Shown one piece after another: positions 1 through 11,504 of a stretch of 64,000 nucleotides of DNA. A model generated the notes under the pieces. The model was given only the letters and a program-made list of their open reading frames with translations, made no database searches and was not told where the DNA came from. The DNA comes from Pyxicephalus adspersus (taxonomy: Eukaryota; Chordata; Amphibia; Anura; Pyxicephalidae). Both the position numbers and the translations under genes were made by a program. The stretch spans positions 119,205,987 through 119,269,986 of the forward strand of contig NC_092861.1 in NCBI RefSeq assembly GCF_032062135.1, in the 5' to 3' direction. Position 1 is the first letter of the stretch. The number at the start of each line of letters is the position of its first letter.

Positions 1-57
1 TGCTCTAAGTTTTATTTAAGATCCCTGCACCTTGTTCATAATTCTGCATATTATATA

Positions 58-410
58 TTTCAGACTGATGCACTCATCAGTCAGTATTGTACATTAAATG
101 CGGTAGGTTGTGTTGTACAGTACATACTACTTATAACTTCATGCTGTGCTTTACACTCATCGTAGTGTGCAATAAATTCTCTAGACTGCTGCAACTTGCA
201 CACAGTACTATATGGTACACTATAAGCAGAAGACTCTACTTTGCACTATTCTCCTTATACTTCTTATACTATATATGTTATGTTACACTTTCTAGACTGT
301 TGCATTGTGTATACAGTGCTATATGTTGCATACTCCAGATTTCTCCACTTAGTATGGTAAGCTTTTTGTAATATAGTCTGGACTTCACTATGTACACTGT
401 TCTGTATGTT
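58..410. repeat. Diverged tandem array, ~115-bp period
   Basis: Three degenerate units can be aligned by eye, each opening with a CAGACTG/TAGACTG-like start followed by an ACAGT(A/G)CTATATG(G/T)T-like block; they begin near 60, 181 and 293. The spacing is roughly 112-121 bp. The 94-codon open frame at 87-371 runs through the array and has the biased composition of a repeat, so it is not called as a gene. A similar GTACA/CTGT-rich stretch occurs at 2640-2760 and may be a detached piece of the same family. Confidence 0.4.
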
Positions 411-471
411 CTAGAATCCATACATTTTATCATTACTGTATGTTAAAAAACAAACCAAATTTTGTTTTCAA

Positions 472-678
472 AGTTCACCAAGACTGGAGAAGATAGACTA
501 TCATTGTTGAACCTGGGTGATCCAGCAAACCTGGAATGGATTTGGTCCAGGACTGAAAACATTTGCTAAATAATAACAAATGATTTTAAGATATCCATTC
601 TAAGTTTGCTGGATCACCCAGGTTGTGCCATAATAGTCTATCTTCTTCTGTCTTGGAGAGCATTAATAAATCAAGCCC
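472..678. mobile_element. MITE family M1, copy 1
   Basis: This is a nearly whole-length palindrome. The left arm has CCAAGACTGGAGAAGATAGA and GGTGATCCAGCAAACCTGGA; the right arm carries their reverse complements (GTTTGCTGGATCACCCAGG, then TCTATCTTCTTC..CTTGGAGAG) and closes with AATAAATCAAGCCC. The left outer end is worn. Four further copies in the window share the structure. It has no coding capacity, and the superfamily is not determined. Confidence 0.75.
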
Positions 679-2901
679 AATGTATTTGTTCCCTAGAAAT
701 TGTTAAGGACTTTCAAAAGGTTTGATGAATGTGCACAAATTTGCTGATTATTGGTATTATTAGTAATGTTTTGTATAGTTTCCCTCTTTTCCCCTGGGTC
801 TGTTTCTCCGATTATACAGAAGATTCTATCTGATGATAGTGTTATGAGATTTCTACAACTGTAATCAGCCTGCATTTATAGCAAGCATTTGCTGCTTGAA
901 ATACAAATCTACAGTTAATTTCATGCAGAATATTTAGTAGTCTGATGTTTTTTGGTAAAAAAATGCTAATATTTCATTCCAAAACTGTAATTCTTTATGC
1001 CTTCTTTATGTTTTTAAATGAGACAGAACACTGGACCATGAAAAGGTTACAGCGAGGGCTGTGTATAAAGCAAACAGGGAAAAAGGAAATTAAAAAGCAG
1101 TGAAAGACAGTTCCCACTAATTGGGCCATGAGTCATGAACTTGAGGACTATAAATGATTTCCACAAATTATTTTTGCAAAGTGGGGCCAAGCACAACTAC
1201 AGTTAGCTACACAATAACGACAGGTCCATTTTCTTTACAGGTAATTCTAACAATATCATTGCATGAAATTAACTATTTAATTTAAACTTTTCACATTCAG
1301 ATTTGCTCATTTAGATGAAATCTATCTTTTTTTCACATAAATGTAGAATACTTACATCCTCTGGAAATATTAACACAGATAATATACCATTATGGGCAGA
1401 ATGTTTTATCTAGTGAAGACTTTTGGATATTCAACTTTCAAATTAAATTTTCAATGAAAGGTACCAAAATGTACATAACTTTCAGTTTTAATTGCCCCAT
1501 AGATGACAGTATTCATTCAAGATGCATAAATTGGGAAATTAGATTATGCAGACCTAATTTGCCTGTTACTGGGATATAACCACATTTCACCTCTTGTGTG
1601 ATTGTTGTATGACCACCGTTGTTATCATCTGTATGATTTTTGGGCTTTCAGCTTTGGCAATAAATATTGGGTCTGGCATGCTTAGTAGAAAAGAAGAGTA
1701 TTTACCCAAACTCCTCCCCAGTATTTGGTAGTAAATAGCTGGATTCTGTTTCGATTCATCCATATATTTTTATTGCCATAGGAGGTGAAGGTTACAGGCC
1801 AACTAAACCTAAAATTGAGCAATGCAAAAGGAATTTAAGTTGATAAGTGAATGTAAACAATATATAGAAGTAACGTGGTTGACACATTTCCTGTTTTATG
1901 TGCTAGTACACTGCTGCTCTGAATTCATCCAGTAGGAGGGCCAATCAAATGTTAACACGTAGTAACAAAGTAGGCAAAACAATAAGTGCCAGACTATCTT
2001 TCCAAGCATCTCTGCCTTAAAGTAAAACTATTTGTCTACTTGAGGAGGGGCAGAACTCAAAAGTAGGTGGTGAGCGGTTGTCTGTCCAAGAGGTTCTGGT
2101 GGCATGAAAAGGTTCAATACTGCAGCCAAGCACAGTTACACAATGGGTTTTTGAATTTGTAAGTTTTAGTTTGAAAGGCAATACTTATAAGTAACAACCA
2201 TTCTTTAAGAATTTGCCTTATTTGATTTGGGGTTTTAATTGATGCTGCAGTGCTTAAACATAGATGTTTGGCTAACAGAAGACTTATTAATGGTACTGTT
2301 AGTAATTAAAAAGTAGCCTTAAATAATAAAATCTTGAGTATGCATTCACTGAAAAGTTTGATATAACTTTTACTTCATAAGACATCTGCACAAAGATTCA
2401 CAGTTACAAAAAATAGCAAAAATAATATATACAGTACATAGTGAAGGCCAGTGAAATGACAGAGCCTTACAAGCTAAAGAAAACAGGGAGGATACCGAAA
2501 ACCAACACTTATTCTGAAATTAGTTTAGAGAATAATCCCACAAAGTGATTGGGCGAAATAGCCTCACACCCGCTCACATTACAGAGTTTAGAGTAAACAT
2601 GGTAAGAATTGTGAGGAAACAGGAAGGCTATGAGCTTGATGTGTGTGTGCTAAATGTATTGTTAGTTGTTATTTCTATACTGTGCAGCATGTTATGTACA
2701 GATGTCCTGTTCTGTACATTGTGCTGTATGTTACAGTATGTTGTATCAGTATTGACAAATTATTAAAGAGAATTTATTTGTACTCCTAGTACTCCTGGTT
2801 CTAAAAATGTTCCATGAACACACATGCTACTTCCAAACCTACATGTTCACTTCAGGTAGCTCTGTTTAGGTCCAGTGAAGACTGGAGTCCTGTGTTTAGA
2901 C
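679..2901. other. Unannotated AT-rich stretch
   Basis: No gene, RNA gene or recognisable repeat was found here, apart from the GTACA-rich patch at 2640-2760 noted with the first array. Short open frames at 693-875 (minus), 2545-2766 and 2814-3011 lack protein-like composition. Confidence 0.5.
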
Positions 2902-3010
2902 CAGTGGTCGCATACCTTTCAGACCTCACAGACCACCCAATCCTAGGAATCCAGGCCGTGCATGTGCGGAGAGCCGTGTGTCATTCAAAGGGGAAGAAAC
3001 ATTTTATTTA
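2902..3010. mobile_element. hAT-like element, one end
   Basis: The segment begins CAGTGGTCGCATACC, followed by CTTTCAGACCTCACAGACCAC. This resembles the terminal sequence of hAT elements whose consensus starts CAGTGGTCGCCAACC. I could not find a convincing opposite terminus or an 8-bp target duplication, so the element is probably truncated or extends diffusely toward ~3360. Confidence 0.4.
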
Positions 3011-5245
3011 GAAACATATAAGAACCTTCTGTCTGTGAGGCATTATGTGTTTTTGTAATAAAATAATAAATAGCTCCTAATGTTTTTTATGGCTTCTATA
3101 TGTATTTAAAATAGAAATACATCCAACGTATCAACAGTGTCAGTTTGAGAATTACTTTAATTTGTGATGTATGCCAGTATCCTGTGGTTACATATTTAAT
3201 TAGCAGAATGTATACAAATCGTTCTGCTGTTTCAATTCTAGGTATTTTTTCTGCCGGCCAGTGGCTTCAACAGAAAAGATCTCTTGCAGATCTATTTCCG
3301 TGAGAAAATATTTTTTTCAGAGTGCATTTGGTTGGGGGTCATAAATTTATTTTAGATTTTGGCCGTGGGAAGAAATGTGTTGATCTCAGTTGCTTAAGAT
3401 AAGGGTATGAGCATTGTTTAATACTAGGATTGTGCTCAAAGCAAGGATATGGAACTTGTCATTGCAGTGCAAGGTAAGGTAATCTTTTTTTGTGCTTTTT
3501 GTAATCACAGGTGTCACTTTATTAGATACTGACTGGTAGTTTTTTTTCACACTGCATTGTTATCTGCTTATCACTGCTAATATAGATGTCCTTTTAGTAA
3601 TGAATGTTATTGACCTTAGCAATTAAAAACAGTTTTCATTTATGATTTATGAAACTGATGAATTGCATGTTTTATGTATGATTTATATTGTAAACCTGCT
3701 TAATGTGTTTTGTGTATGTGTATGCCCTACAATCTCGTTTGCGTTAATTCTTGTCCCCTAGCAGCACATACTGTTTTCCTTCAGTCCCCCACTTCTCCAT
3801 TTACCCACTAAGCTCAAAGAAAATACTTAGGGTCTTAGGGTATGATCGAGCATGCAAATCATTCCACCTAAATGATGATTCTGGAGCTTGGTGATTGGCC
3901 CGGCACTGTTACATAAGAATGTGAGGACAGTCCCTAACCCTGTGCATGCTCTAACTTGAGCGACTAGTGCTAATACAATTCCTTTCTTCATACCCATTGA
4001 AAGCATGGGGTGATAGAATACTGAAGCAAAGGTAAGTATGTGCTACTGGGAAGGGGGCACTGAAGAAAACCAGTTACTTTGTCCTTAATTGCCAATGCAT
4101 ATTTGCATTTAGGTCCCTTCAGCAGGGCTGAATAGCAGTTCAGTAGGGCCTTTGTGATCTGTCAGCTGCAGGGGTTTGCTAGAATTTGTGTCTGCATTCT
4201 GTCTACAATGCATCCAGAAAGGTGCGAGGCAGATCCTTTAATCTTGCTGACTGTATGTGTGCAAGCATTTGACTACAAACCCCATGCTGACAGGGTTTGA
4301 TCTGCTGACTCCATGCCAGAGATATAAAGCAGGTTGACACTTAAACTAGGGGAATATTTTGAACAAGAAGGGGAACATACAAGGAGCTGGGCAATCAGGG
4401 AGGGGGATTGGGCTGCAAGGAGACACTTTTCTCTATAGGAGGTTTACTTGACAAATGTAAAATTTGAAAGAAACACTTTATATTTAAAAAAAATCAATAT
4501 TTATAGCTTATTCATGGTATAATATTTTCGATTCAAACTCCTTTCATGTTTTTCTTTCAAAAGGATATTTCGAACTGACCCTGTTACCATGCTGTTATTG
4601 GGAAAATACAGGGTCACCTAAAGTGGCGTATTAATAAAAAATATACAAAAACTATGTACACCAAATTACGTAATGACAAAGCAGTTTATATTGTCTTGGT
4701 TTCTGAAGCGGGGATGGCTGCTGATACACAAATGAGCACTCTTGTTGTATTTGTGTGTGTGTTTGTCTCTCTAACAGAGAAGTATGCATTTTCTTGAGTG
4801 AGGCAATAATTCCAATGATTCTACATGAAATAATACACTGTGGGAGAGCATTTTTTTTTTTTGCTTTCAGTAGGAATTAGTAACAGTGTCAGGAGGGGTT
4901 TGGGAAGTGAATAAAGGAAGGAATGTGTGGTGAATAACTCATTTTCCATCACTATTTAGGGGTTAGATAAGAAATTATTACATTAAAAGCCAGAATAACA
5001 CTGATACATTTACAGTTATTATCATTTGATTCAGGTAAATAAAACTTCCTATTTAGATCCAATATTAAAAAAATCGTACAATGGATTTTTCTGCATAGCT
5101 TCATGGGGTAACTGTAGGGGGCAAAATGATACCTAGTAGTGAATAACAGACGCCTATGTTGTTTGCCCAAATAAACACCATTCTGTAATGTCTAATGTGG
5201 GCAATGGGGAAGGACTAATTTTTTTTTCCCACTCGACATTTATAT
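3011..5245. other. Unannotated stretch
   Basis: I see no gene or well-supported repeat. A weak inverted pair around GAGCATGCAAATC / GTGCATGCTC at ~3849 and ~3943 may mark an eroded small element. Confidence 0.45.
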
Positions 5246-5300
5246 TGATTTACTAAAGGAACTGAGGATGTTCTTTAATATGCAGTTTGCAAAGTGAAGA
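5246..5300. mobile_element. MITE family M4, end fragment
   Basis: The sequence TGATTTACTAAAGGAACTGAGGATGTTC, followed by TTTGCAAAGTGAAGATTCA, matches the terminal repeat of the M4 family seen complete at 50502-50734. Only one end is present. Confidence 0.5.
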
Positions 5301-6092
5301 TTCAATGAGCATAATAAATAAGATGAAGCCATGTTTTTTGTGATTTTTTACTTAAACTCAATAATCTGCAAGAGTGAATGAAAAGCCAACCCTCTTCATT
5401 TTAGCACTTTTAATCCCTCCACCCAGAGATCCTTCTAGACATCCTTTTAAAATTCGCTGGTGAGCATTTTTGTGTTATATTAAGTTCAATGGAGCAGCAA
5501 ATGACATATGAGCTTGTTCTGAGAGGCAGGGTAATCTGGTTCTTTTTCTTGCATGAGCAGGACACACATTTCAATTTAGAACCAAGGCATTTGGGTCCTT
5601 TACAGAGTAGTCTGTTAGTAAGAAATTAGGTTCCACACATGTGCTTTAATTATCCTTTTGGAGTACTATTACTTAAAATGGGTGCTGATTATTTTGTTTT
5701 TAGTAATTTGTAATATTTCATGATTCATTTGTTACAATGTATTATTAGACTACACCATATTACTAAAAGTAGTGCATGTAGTATTCTGCTTCATTCTGCA
5801 AAATGCTTCAAGATTTCTTCTTAAAGGTACAATCAATTTATGAATATAAATTATTACAAAATTAGCATTTCATTTCCACCCAGAAAATAACATTCAAAAT
5901 GTATATTTATTTTCAATATGCATGTTATATTTGGCATGAATGAAAGAATGGTACTGGCAGATGGTAATGCATATACGGTAATATTTGCTCAACTGCATTA
6001 TTAAAACATATTATCAGTAAAAAATAAACTTAATTTTAGTGCATACAATCGCAATTTTATTTTTGTAAAATTTAGCAGAAAAGCCCCTGTGT

Positions 6093-6350
6093 CAGTGTTT
6101 CTCAACCAGGGTTCCTCCAGAGGTTGCTAGGGGTTCCTTGAGCATAGAGCAGTTTATGACTCTCAGATCAGTTTAAATATCTGTAAGGTTGTCATCCTTC
6201 CCTCTGGCCAGCAATGTAAGAATCCTTCTTCCTACTGACCACCATGCTAATGAACTGTGAGTTGTAGATATAGTAACTATACCAGGGGTTCTCCAAGACC
6301 TGAAAGTTCTTTTAAGGGTTCCTCTATGTTAAAAAGGTTGCAAAACACTG
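6093..6350. mobile_element. Complete small nonautonomous hAT element
   Basis: The left end is CAGTGTTTCTCAACC. The right end, read in reverse complement, is CAGTGTTTTGCAACC, a 15-bp terminal inverted repeat with two mismatches. The flanks CCCTGTGT and CCCTACGT agree at 6 of 8 positions, as expected of a decayed 8-bp hAT target duplication. The body contains the repeated phrase AGGGGTTC(C/T)(T/C) typical of this family. There is no coding. At 258 bp it is MITE-sized and depends on a transposase supplied in trans. A diverged relative lies at 58585-58725. Confidence 0.75.
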
Positions 6351-6560
6351 CCCTACGTAATAACATAGTACATGTGACAGGTTCTTTTATGTAGACATGC
6401 TTCCAAGCAAATCAAGTACTGATTCAGTACTATTAATCTTCACTATTGCTGCCATCAGTCAGAAACTAGCGGCCTAGTGCTCAGAACGCATCACTTCCGA
6501 AATCACATGAAAGAGGGAGGATCAACAAACTGATCTTCACTTAAGAAAGAGGAAGGAAAA

Positions 6561-7271
6561 TTGCACATGGACTCAATGAAAGACTTACTTGGTCGCCTGA
6601 GGGCAGTTGCGGCTGAGCATGGCATGGACTGGGAGCAGTCTCGTTTGGCTCCACTGCTTCCCGGGGTCATGCAGGTTAGAAAATTTGGTAGGGGTTGTTT
6701 GTTGGCCAAGGTTGGTATTGAGTCCTCATTTAATTTGTTACCGGTTCATCGGGATTTCCTTTGTTGGGTTGTGAATAGCAGGGCTTGTTTTTGTGGATAG
6801 GTGCTTGCCGATGGGCTGTTCAGTTTCTTGTGCCTTTTCAGGTTTTTAGTTCCTGAGGTTTCTGGTTTAAGTTCCATCATCCAATTTCTGGATGATTTTT
6901 TGTGCATTGGCCCCCCTAGTTTGCATGAGTGTGCATACTTATTGATGGCATTGCAGAGGGTGGCGGAGTCTTTTGGGGTTCCACTGGCAGGGGATAAGAA
7001 GGAGTTGCCGGGGACTGAGCTGTGTTTTTTGGGAATCGTTATAGATTCAGTAGCAATGGAATGTAGGCTACCTTCTGACAAGTTGCAAATGTTGATGCGG
7101 AGGGCCTATGTGTTGAAAAATTTACGCCTGCGGGAGCTGCAGTCTTTTTTGGGGAAGTTAAATTTTGCCTGTAGGATCATGCCTATGGGGAGGGTGTTTT
7201 ACAGACATTTAGCAGCAGCGACGGGGGGTGTTAAGACTCCGGGCCATTTCGTACGACTAACTAGAGACTGA
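6561..7271 (+). pseudogene. Reverse transcriptase domain of the Ngaro relic
   Basis: The region encodes a fingers/palm segment with LLPVH near 6735, then LPMGCSVSC around 6805-6831 in a different frame, then a return to the first frame with the polymerase signature FLDD near 6888 (DIRS-type enzymes usually have YLDD or FLDD). LGIVIDSV and a RELQSFLGKLNFA block follow and lead into the connection. An in-frame TAG at 6798-6800, and the need to change frame twice between ~6790 and ~6840, show it is broken. It would have copied the element's RNA into DNA. Confidence 0.85.
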
Positions 7272-7342
7272 CTAGTGATCTGAGGTATGATCTGGGAGTA
7301 TAGTTGCCGTTTTTGTAGAATTACAATGAACGCACTCTCTGG

Positions 7343-7624
7343 ATGACAGAAGGGGTGGAGAACGAGGCCTTGGATTTGTTCACGGATGCGGCAGAATTGA
7401 TGGGTTTTGGAGCCTATTTTGGGGGGCAGTGGAGTGCTGAGCCATGGCCAGGTGAGTGGAGGGAGTTGGGATTGTGCAAAAATCTGGCCTTGCTGGAGCT
7501 CTTCCCTATAGTGGTAGCGCTTGAGCTATGGGGCAAGGAGTTGCAAAACTGGAAGGTCATCTTGCGTTGTGACAATTTGGGGGTGGTTATGGCGATAAGA
7601 ATTCTGCTTCCTCCCCACCTGTAA
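7343..7624 (+). pseudogene. RNase H domain of the Ngaro relic
   Basis: This open frame directly follows the reverse transcriptase. It has LFTDAA with the first acidic residue at position 15, ALLELFPIV with glutamate 52, and RCDNLGVV with aspartate 77, the D-E-D set expected of an RNase H fold in DIRS elements. GFGAYFGGQWS matches the usual strand-2 block. The frame ends soon after VVMAI, where the family normally continues, so the C-terminal part is frameshifted. The role would be removal of RNA from the RNA/DNA hybrid. Confidence 0.8.
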
Positions 7625-7984
7625 TATGTTTGTTGAGATATTTGGTGTTTTTATGTGTGCAGTGGAATTTTTGTGTTTGAGCGGTGCATGTCCCAGGATC
7701 TGCTAATCAGTTGGCCGAATCTCTTTCTCAGTTCTAGTGGGTATTGGCACCGGCAGCGGAGCAGCATGAGGCTACTTGTCCTTATGGTTTGTGGAAGATT
7801 GTGTCAGGATCCTTTTCAATCTGATTCAGCCTGGAACCCCAGGGACCTGGGCAGCATATGTGTAGGTATGGAAGGAGTGGTCTGGGTTAGTTCAGTTGGC
7901 CGGTGGTGAACTGGATAAGAGGTATTTGGAGGCTTTGGTAATGGTGTTTCTAGTGAGTAATTTTCAGAAGGGAAGGTCGGGAGC

Positions 7985-8535
7985 TTAGTTAGGCAGAAGG
8001 GTTTTGTGGAAAAAGTTTTGTGGTGCAGCAGTCGCTAAAGGGTTATGAAAGGGAACATGTGCAGGTGGATAAGAGAAGGCCAGTATCTTTTTCATTACTG
8101 GGATGGCTGTTGGGTGTGTTGGGAGATGTGTGTACCAGTGATTATGAGGTGTCTCTGTTCAGGGTGTTTTTTTTCGGTGAGATGGTATGTCCCAGTAATA
8201 ACGTGGCGGGTGGTTTGGTCCTGGGAGATGTATTGTTACGGGAACACAAAATGGTGGTTCGAGTGCGGCAGTCTAAGACGGACCAAGGAGGTCGGGAGTT
8301 ACTTTGGGGCTTTTTAGGTTGCCTGGTTCCGCAGCTTGCCCGTGGCAGGCAGTGGACCAGTATTTGAGCGTTGTGATTAATAGAATAGTGGCTGTGGGGT
8401 GCTACTTCCCTCACTCCTTTAGGATTGGGGCAGATATAGAAGCAGCTCGCTAGGGGTTGCATGCAAGGATTATTAAGCGCTTAGGCCGGTAAGAATCCAG
8501 GTGTTTTCAACTATATGTGAGGCCTAAACTGCTTC
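7985..8535 (+). pseudogene. Tyrosine recombinase domain of the Ngaro relic
   Basis: The open frame at 8020-8367 carries LFRVFFFGEM..PS, NNVAGGLVLGDVLL and an SKTDQGGR block that supplies the beta-hairpin lysine. After a frame break, HSFRIGA (H at 8412) and a C-terminal LYVRP with the nucleophilic tyrosine at 8514-8516 remain. Between these, an in-frame TAG (after EAAR) and a TAA (where the family has tryptophan after LGR) disrupt it. The first catalytic arginine, normally in an AFRxxE-like segment, looks deleted between FFF and GEM. The domain would have inserted a circular DNA intermediate. Confidence 0.8.
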
Positions 8536-8666
8536 AGGTTTAATAGGGATGGGGTATGCTTCTAAGATATATTAAAAAATTGTACTGGGGTTGTTTCCGA
8601 AGGTGTGGGTTTGGGTAGTGGTTGTTAGACTGTTAATTGTATTTTACAGGCACTGCTGGCTGTTTA

Positions 8667-9036
8667 ATTTGGATCCTTGGGCACTCATATATGCACTGGG
8701 GGCGAAGAGAGCAGATGTGCGCCCTAATGGGAGGCATGCGGTGATGTGCAGGTCCGCTGGATAGGTGTCTCTGGTATGCTGTGGAGCCGGGTAATTCCTG
8801 AAGTGAACTGATATCCCCCAGACATATTGTTGGTTCATGCGGGGGGTAATGATGTGGGCTTAGGATCTATGCGGGAACTCATCCAGGATATTAAATTTGA
8901 TTTTTTGAGGATGAGAACGGCTATGCCTACTACAGTCTTTTTGTGGTCTATTATAGTGGCGCAGATGTCATGGTGTCTGGGTTTACAGGACGGGCTGCAC
9001 AGAGCACTTCAGGTTTGGCTGTGCTTGCAAGCATAG
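8667..9036 (+). pseudogene. SGNH/GDSL-hydrolase-like domain of the Ngaro relic
   Basis: The phrase WILGHSYMHWG (GHSY at 8679-8690) resembles SGNH block I with a serine nucleophile. LLVHAGGNDVG (GGND at 8842-8853) in another frame matches block III with the oxyanion asparagine, and VFLWSIIVAQ follows as in Ngaro-borne hydrolases. The C-terminal block V with the catalytic Asp-His pair is not readable. Several frame changes and stops lie between the blocks. SGNH domains are a known optional passenger of some vertebrate and invertebrate DIRS/Ngaro elements; their role in the element is unclear. Confidence 0.7.
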
Positions 9037-9204
9037 GGTGTCATCCTTTCGGCTTGGCGGCGGGGTTTCAGGTCCAAACCATCAGAGGTATGGAGTTCCT
9101 GTTTTAAGTGGAGCCTCCGGACACATGGTTCTCACGAAAGCCAGAAGGAACTGTGGTGCAGATAATTGAAAACAATATATAGTTCCTACACACCCCTTTA
9201 TACA

Positions 9205-9211
9205 CTTTCAC

Positions 9212-9254
<43 letters not shown>

Positions 9255-9320
9255 TTTGTTTAAATATATATTTATATATATTTATTCACTACTAACTATA
9301 TATATATATATATATTGGAT
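9205..9320. repeat. (TA)n microsatellites
   Basis: Two TA runs (about 9220-9250 and 9297-9316) lie close to the 3' side of the Ngaro relic, separated by AT-rich sequence. The open frame across them (9166-9354) encodes only Y/I repeats and is rejected. Confidence 0.9.
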
Positions 9321-9329
9321 TTGTGTGTT

Positions 9330-10055
9330 TATTAGGATATTAATTGAGTTGTAGGATTATACCACATATTTTAAACTGCCAGTGACATCTTCCCAGGATC
9401 TTATTTTCTTCTTAAAGAACTGTCGGGTGCTTCTAGTCCTTCCCATCCTTGAGTCCCTTTTCTATTACTGTAAATGTGTCATCAGGGATCCAAAATCTCT
9501 GTGAATTTGGCCAGTCACAATTACAACTATGACAAGAATTCAGCTAAAGGAAGTAGTGGTTGGTGAGTCAGCATGAGTAATTTTGTTCAAATTGAATTTG
9601 AATTTCTATTAAAGCTTGTAGGTGTTAAAGTTTAAAATAGTGAAATATAAAATGCTCTGCAGCCATGAGGGAATGGATCTGCCTTTAGCAGTGTCTTTTG
9701 TTTTACACTGGAATTATCAGTTTTCACACAATCCATCTGTGTAAGTGACAAGGATCGATCTTCCCTGCTGCTGGGTATGTAGTTTGGTACAACACTCACA
9801 GTTCAATTTTACTTTCTTTCATCCCTGCTTTGTAGTGATTATTCAGCATTTCTTTTTGCAATCTAAAGGCTGCTTTGTGTGTATTTACCAGGAAAGTATA
9901 TGTGTAATAATATATTTCACTGTTATTGCTTGTGTTAGTGTTTTTCCAATTACTTTATTTTGTATTTGTTTCTAAACAGATTAATGACTTCTGGAGCCAC
10001 ATTTAGATTGATATACTATATATCTGGCATAAATCTATATTATGCCTTTTTATAG
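9330..10055. other. Unannotated stretch
   Basis: I see no gene or repeat that can be supported. The open frame at 9745-9975 is low-complexity and hydrophobic. Confidence 0.45.
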
Positions 10056-10378
10056 AAGCACCATATGGTTTGCACCTTTCCAAGACTAAATGAATCTTGA
10101 CCACATCCCAATTCAGATTCTATACAAACAACTACAAGGTTTCCTTAGGGATAACCAGCGAAATAACGGGACTTTGAAGGTCAAAATAAACACATTTATT
10201 ATCCACAAATAATAAAAACCAATTGAAGCTTTATTCCAATTCATGTATTAAAATGTACAATACAATGTAAATAAAAACAAGATAGAAGTACAGCACTGGT
10301 GTAGATCTCAATATAGAAAACTCTCTAAATGAGGTAATCCAAGGAAACCTTGTTGTTGTTTGTAAGCACCATATGGTT
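10056..10378. mobile_element. Insertion with perfect 15-bp target duplications
   Basis: AAGCACCATATGGTT occurs at 10056-10070 and identically at 10364-10378, flanking a 293-bp insert. The insert also holds a 23-bp inverted repeat with one mismatch (10124-10146 and 10341-10363); its right arm abuts the right duplication and ends in a TTGTTGTTGTTTGT run. A 15-bp duplication suggests target-primed reverse transcription, as for LINEs and SINEs, with the TTG-rich run as a possible short 3' tail. The inverted repeats argue instead for a DNA or LTR-type element. The family is not recognised. Confidence 0.65.
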
Positions 10379-11170
10379 AACATAAGTCATGTAAGTCTAA
10401 ATCCAAGGTGGTACAGGTGGAAGTGAGTTTGTTCTTTGGCAGTTTCTAAAGCCAAGATACAATTAGGTATAAAATTAGTTTACATGTGTTTTATTGTGTT
10501 TTTCCCCATAGCACTGTAAAAATTAGTATAGATCAAAAGCAAGCAAGTGCAATGGTAACTGGATGGTGGATATTAGGTGTAATGCCAGTTGAAAGTTCTT
10601 TGGAGTAGACTGAATTGATAATGCCTTAGGATTACATGATTGGCTCTTTCTCAGTTTTTTTCTGAGCTTATAGGGAAACATAGTAAATTGATTGTGACAA
10701 TAGTTTGCTGTCACTGGCATAGATACCGTTTTTGCTGTTTCCTACGTCATTGATTTGCCTAGAAAACTGTAGAGCAGAGTTCAACCCTCATCAAACCTCC
10801 AGAGCTCTCATATGACACAGCATGTTTTACAACCATGAAATTCCAAATACTTCTTGAGATTTGTTTGATGGACCTATTTTTGTTACATTTAAAACCAGGC
10901 ATCACAAAAAAAGGACTATAACCTTTTATGATGCCATCTCCTGCAGAGCTTATCACTTGGTGAAGCTGTAAAGTTTTCATAATTTCTGTGAGCACATTGC
11001 TGTTTACACAGATGTTATAATAGTTATTTAAAAACCATAATCCTGTGGTCGGGGAAAGGGGCTGGTAGCAGTTGTGTAGGGACTTATTTGCTTATAGGTG
11101 TTTTAAGACAATTAACTACAACAGATTCTGGAAATTGTTACCCTCCATTTACTGATTGCAGTTTGTGATG
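10379..11170. other. Unannotated stretch
   Basis: No supported gene or repeat. The minus-strand open frames at 10523-10720 and 10759-10995 show no motif and no convincing splice sites. Confidence 0.4.
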
Positions 11171-11250
11171 TTAATGAATGACGTGTCAATGACCATACAA
11201 TGTGTCAGGGTTAATAAATGACGTGTCAATGACCATACAATGTGTCAATG
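11171..11250. repeat. Two-copy tandem repeat, 40-bp period
   Basis: Units start at 11171 (TTAATGAATGACGTGTCAAT) and 11211 (TTAATAAATGACGTGTCAAT), and stay nearly identical through CATACAATGTGTCA. A further GTGTCAAT echo follows the second unit. It is a recent local duplication. Confidence 0.85.
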
Positions 11251-11504
11251 TGTCAATTTAGACCATTGTGGCCTATAAAGGTATAGATAAACCATGGGAT
11301 AGTCGCCCCCAGAAAAAATAGAGATTTGAAACTTGATATAAAGAACTACTACGTATCTTAAATGGACATTTTTTTTTACATGTTATAGTCACCTTCCCTT
11401 TTCTCTTCTAAGTTGCAATATTTGTTAAGTTTGATTGGATGACTCTAACTGTGATCCAGACACATGGGAGTTCATTCAGTCTTTGCAACCTCAGAGGAAG
11501 CCGG

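Larger units (their letters stand above)
6541..9130 (+). mobile_element. Decayed Ngaro/DIRS-type (tyrosine recombinase) retrotransposon
   Basis: Domains appear in the order reverse transcriptase, RNase H, tyrosine recombinase and SGNH-hydrolase-like. That order and the protein signatures fit Ngaro-group DIRS elements, which integrate with a tyrosine recombinase instead of a DDE integrase. The coding strand is plus and the region is distinctly G-rich compared with its AT-rich flanks. No gag-like ORF is visible upstream, so the 5' part seems lost. Stops and frameshifts interrupt every domain, so it is dead. I could not delimit the split direct repeats that normally bound Ngaro elements. The minus-strand open frames at 6746-7081 and 8142-8462 are shadows. 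Confidence 0.85.

Noticed and set aside
87..371. 94-codon frame at the window start
   Set aside because: It translates a degenerate tandem array into a Y/L/C-rich peptide without domain features.
8142..8462. 106-codon minus-strand frame
   Set aside because: It is antisense to the recombinase domain of the Ngaro relic.
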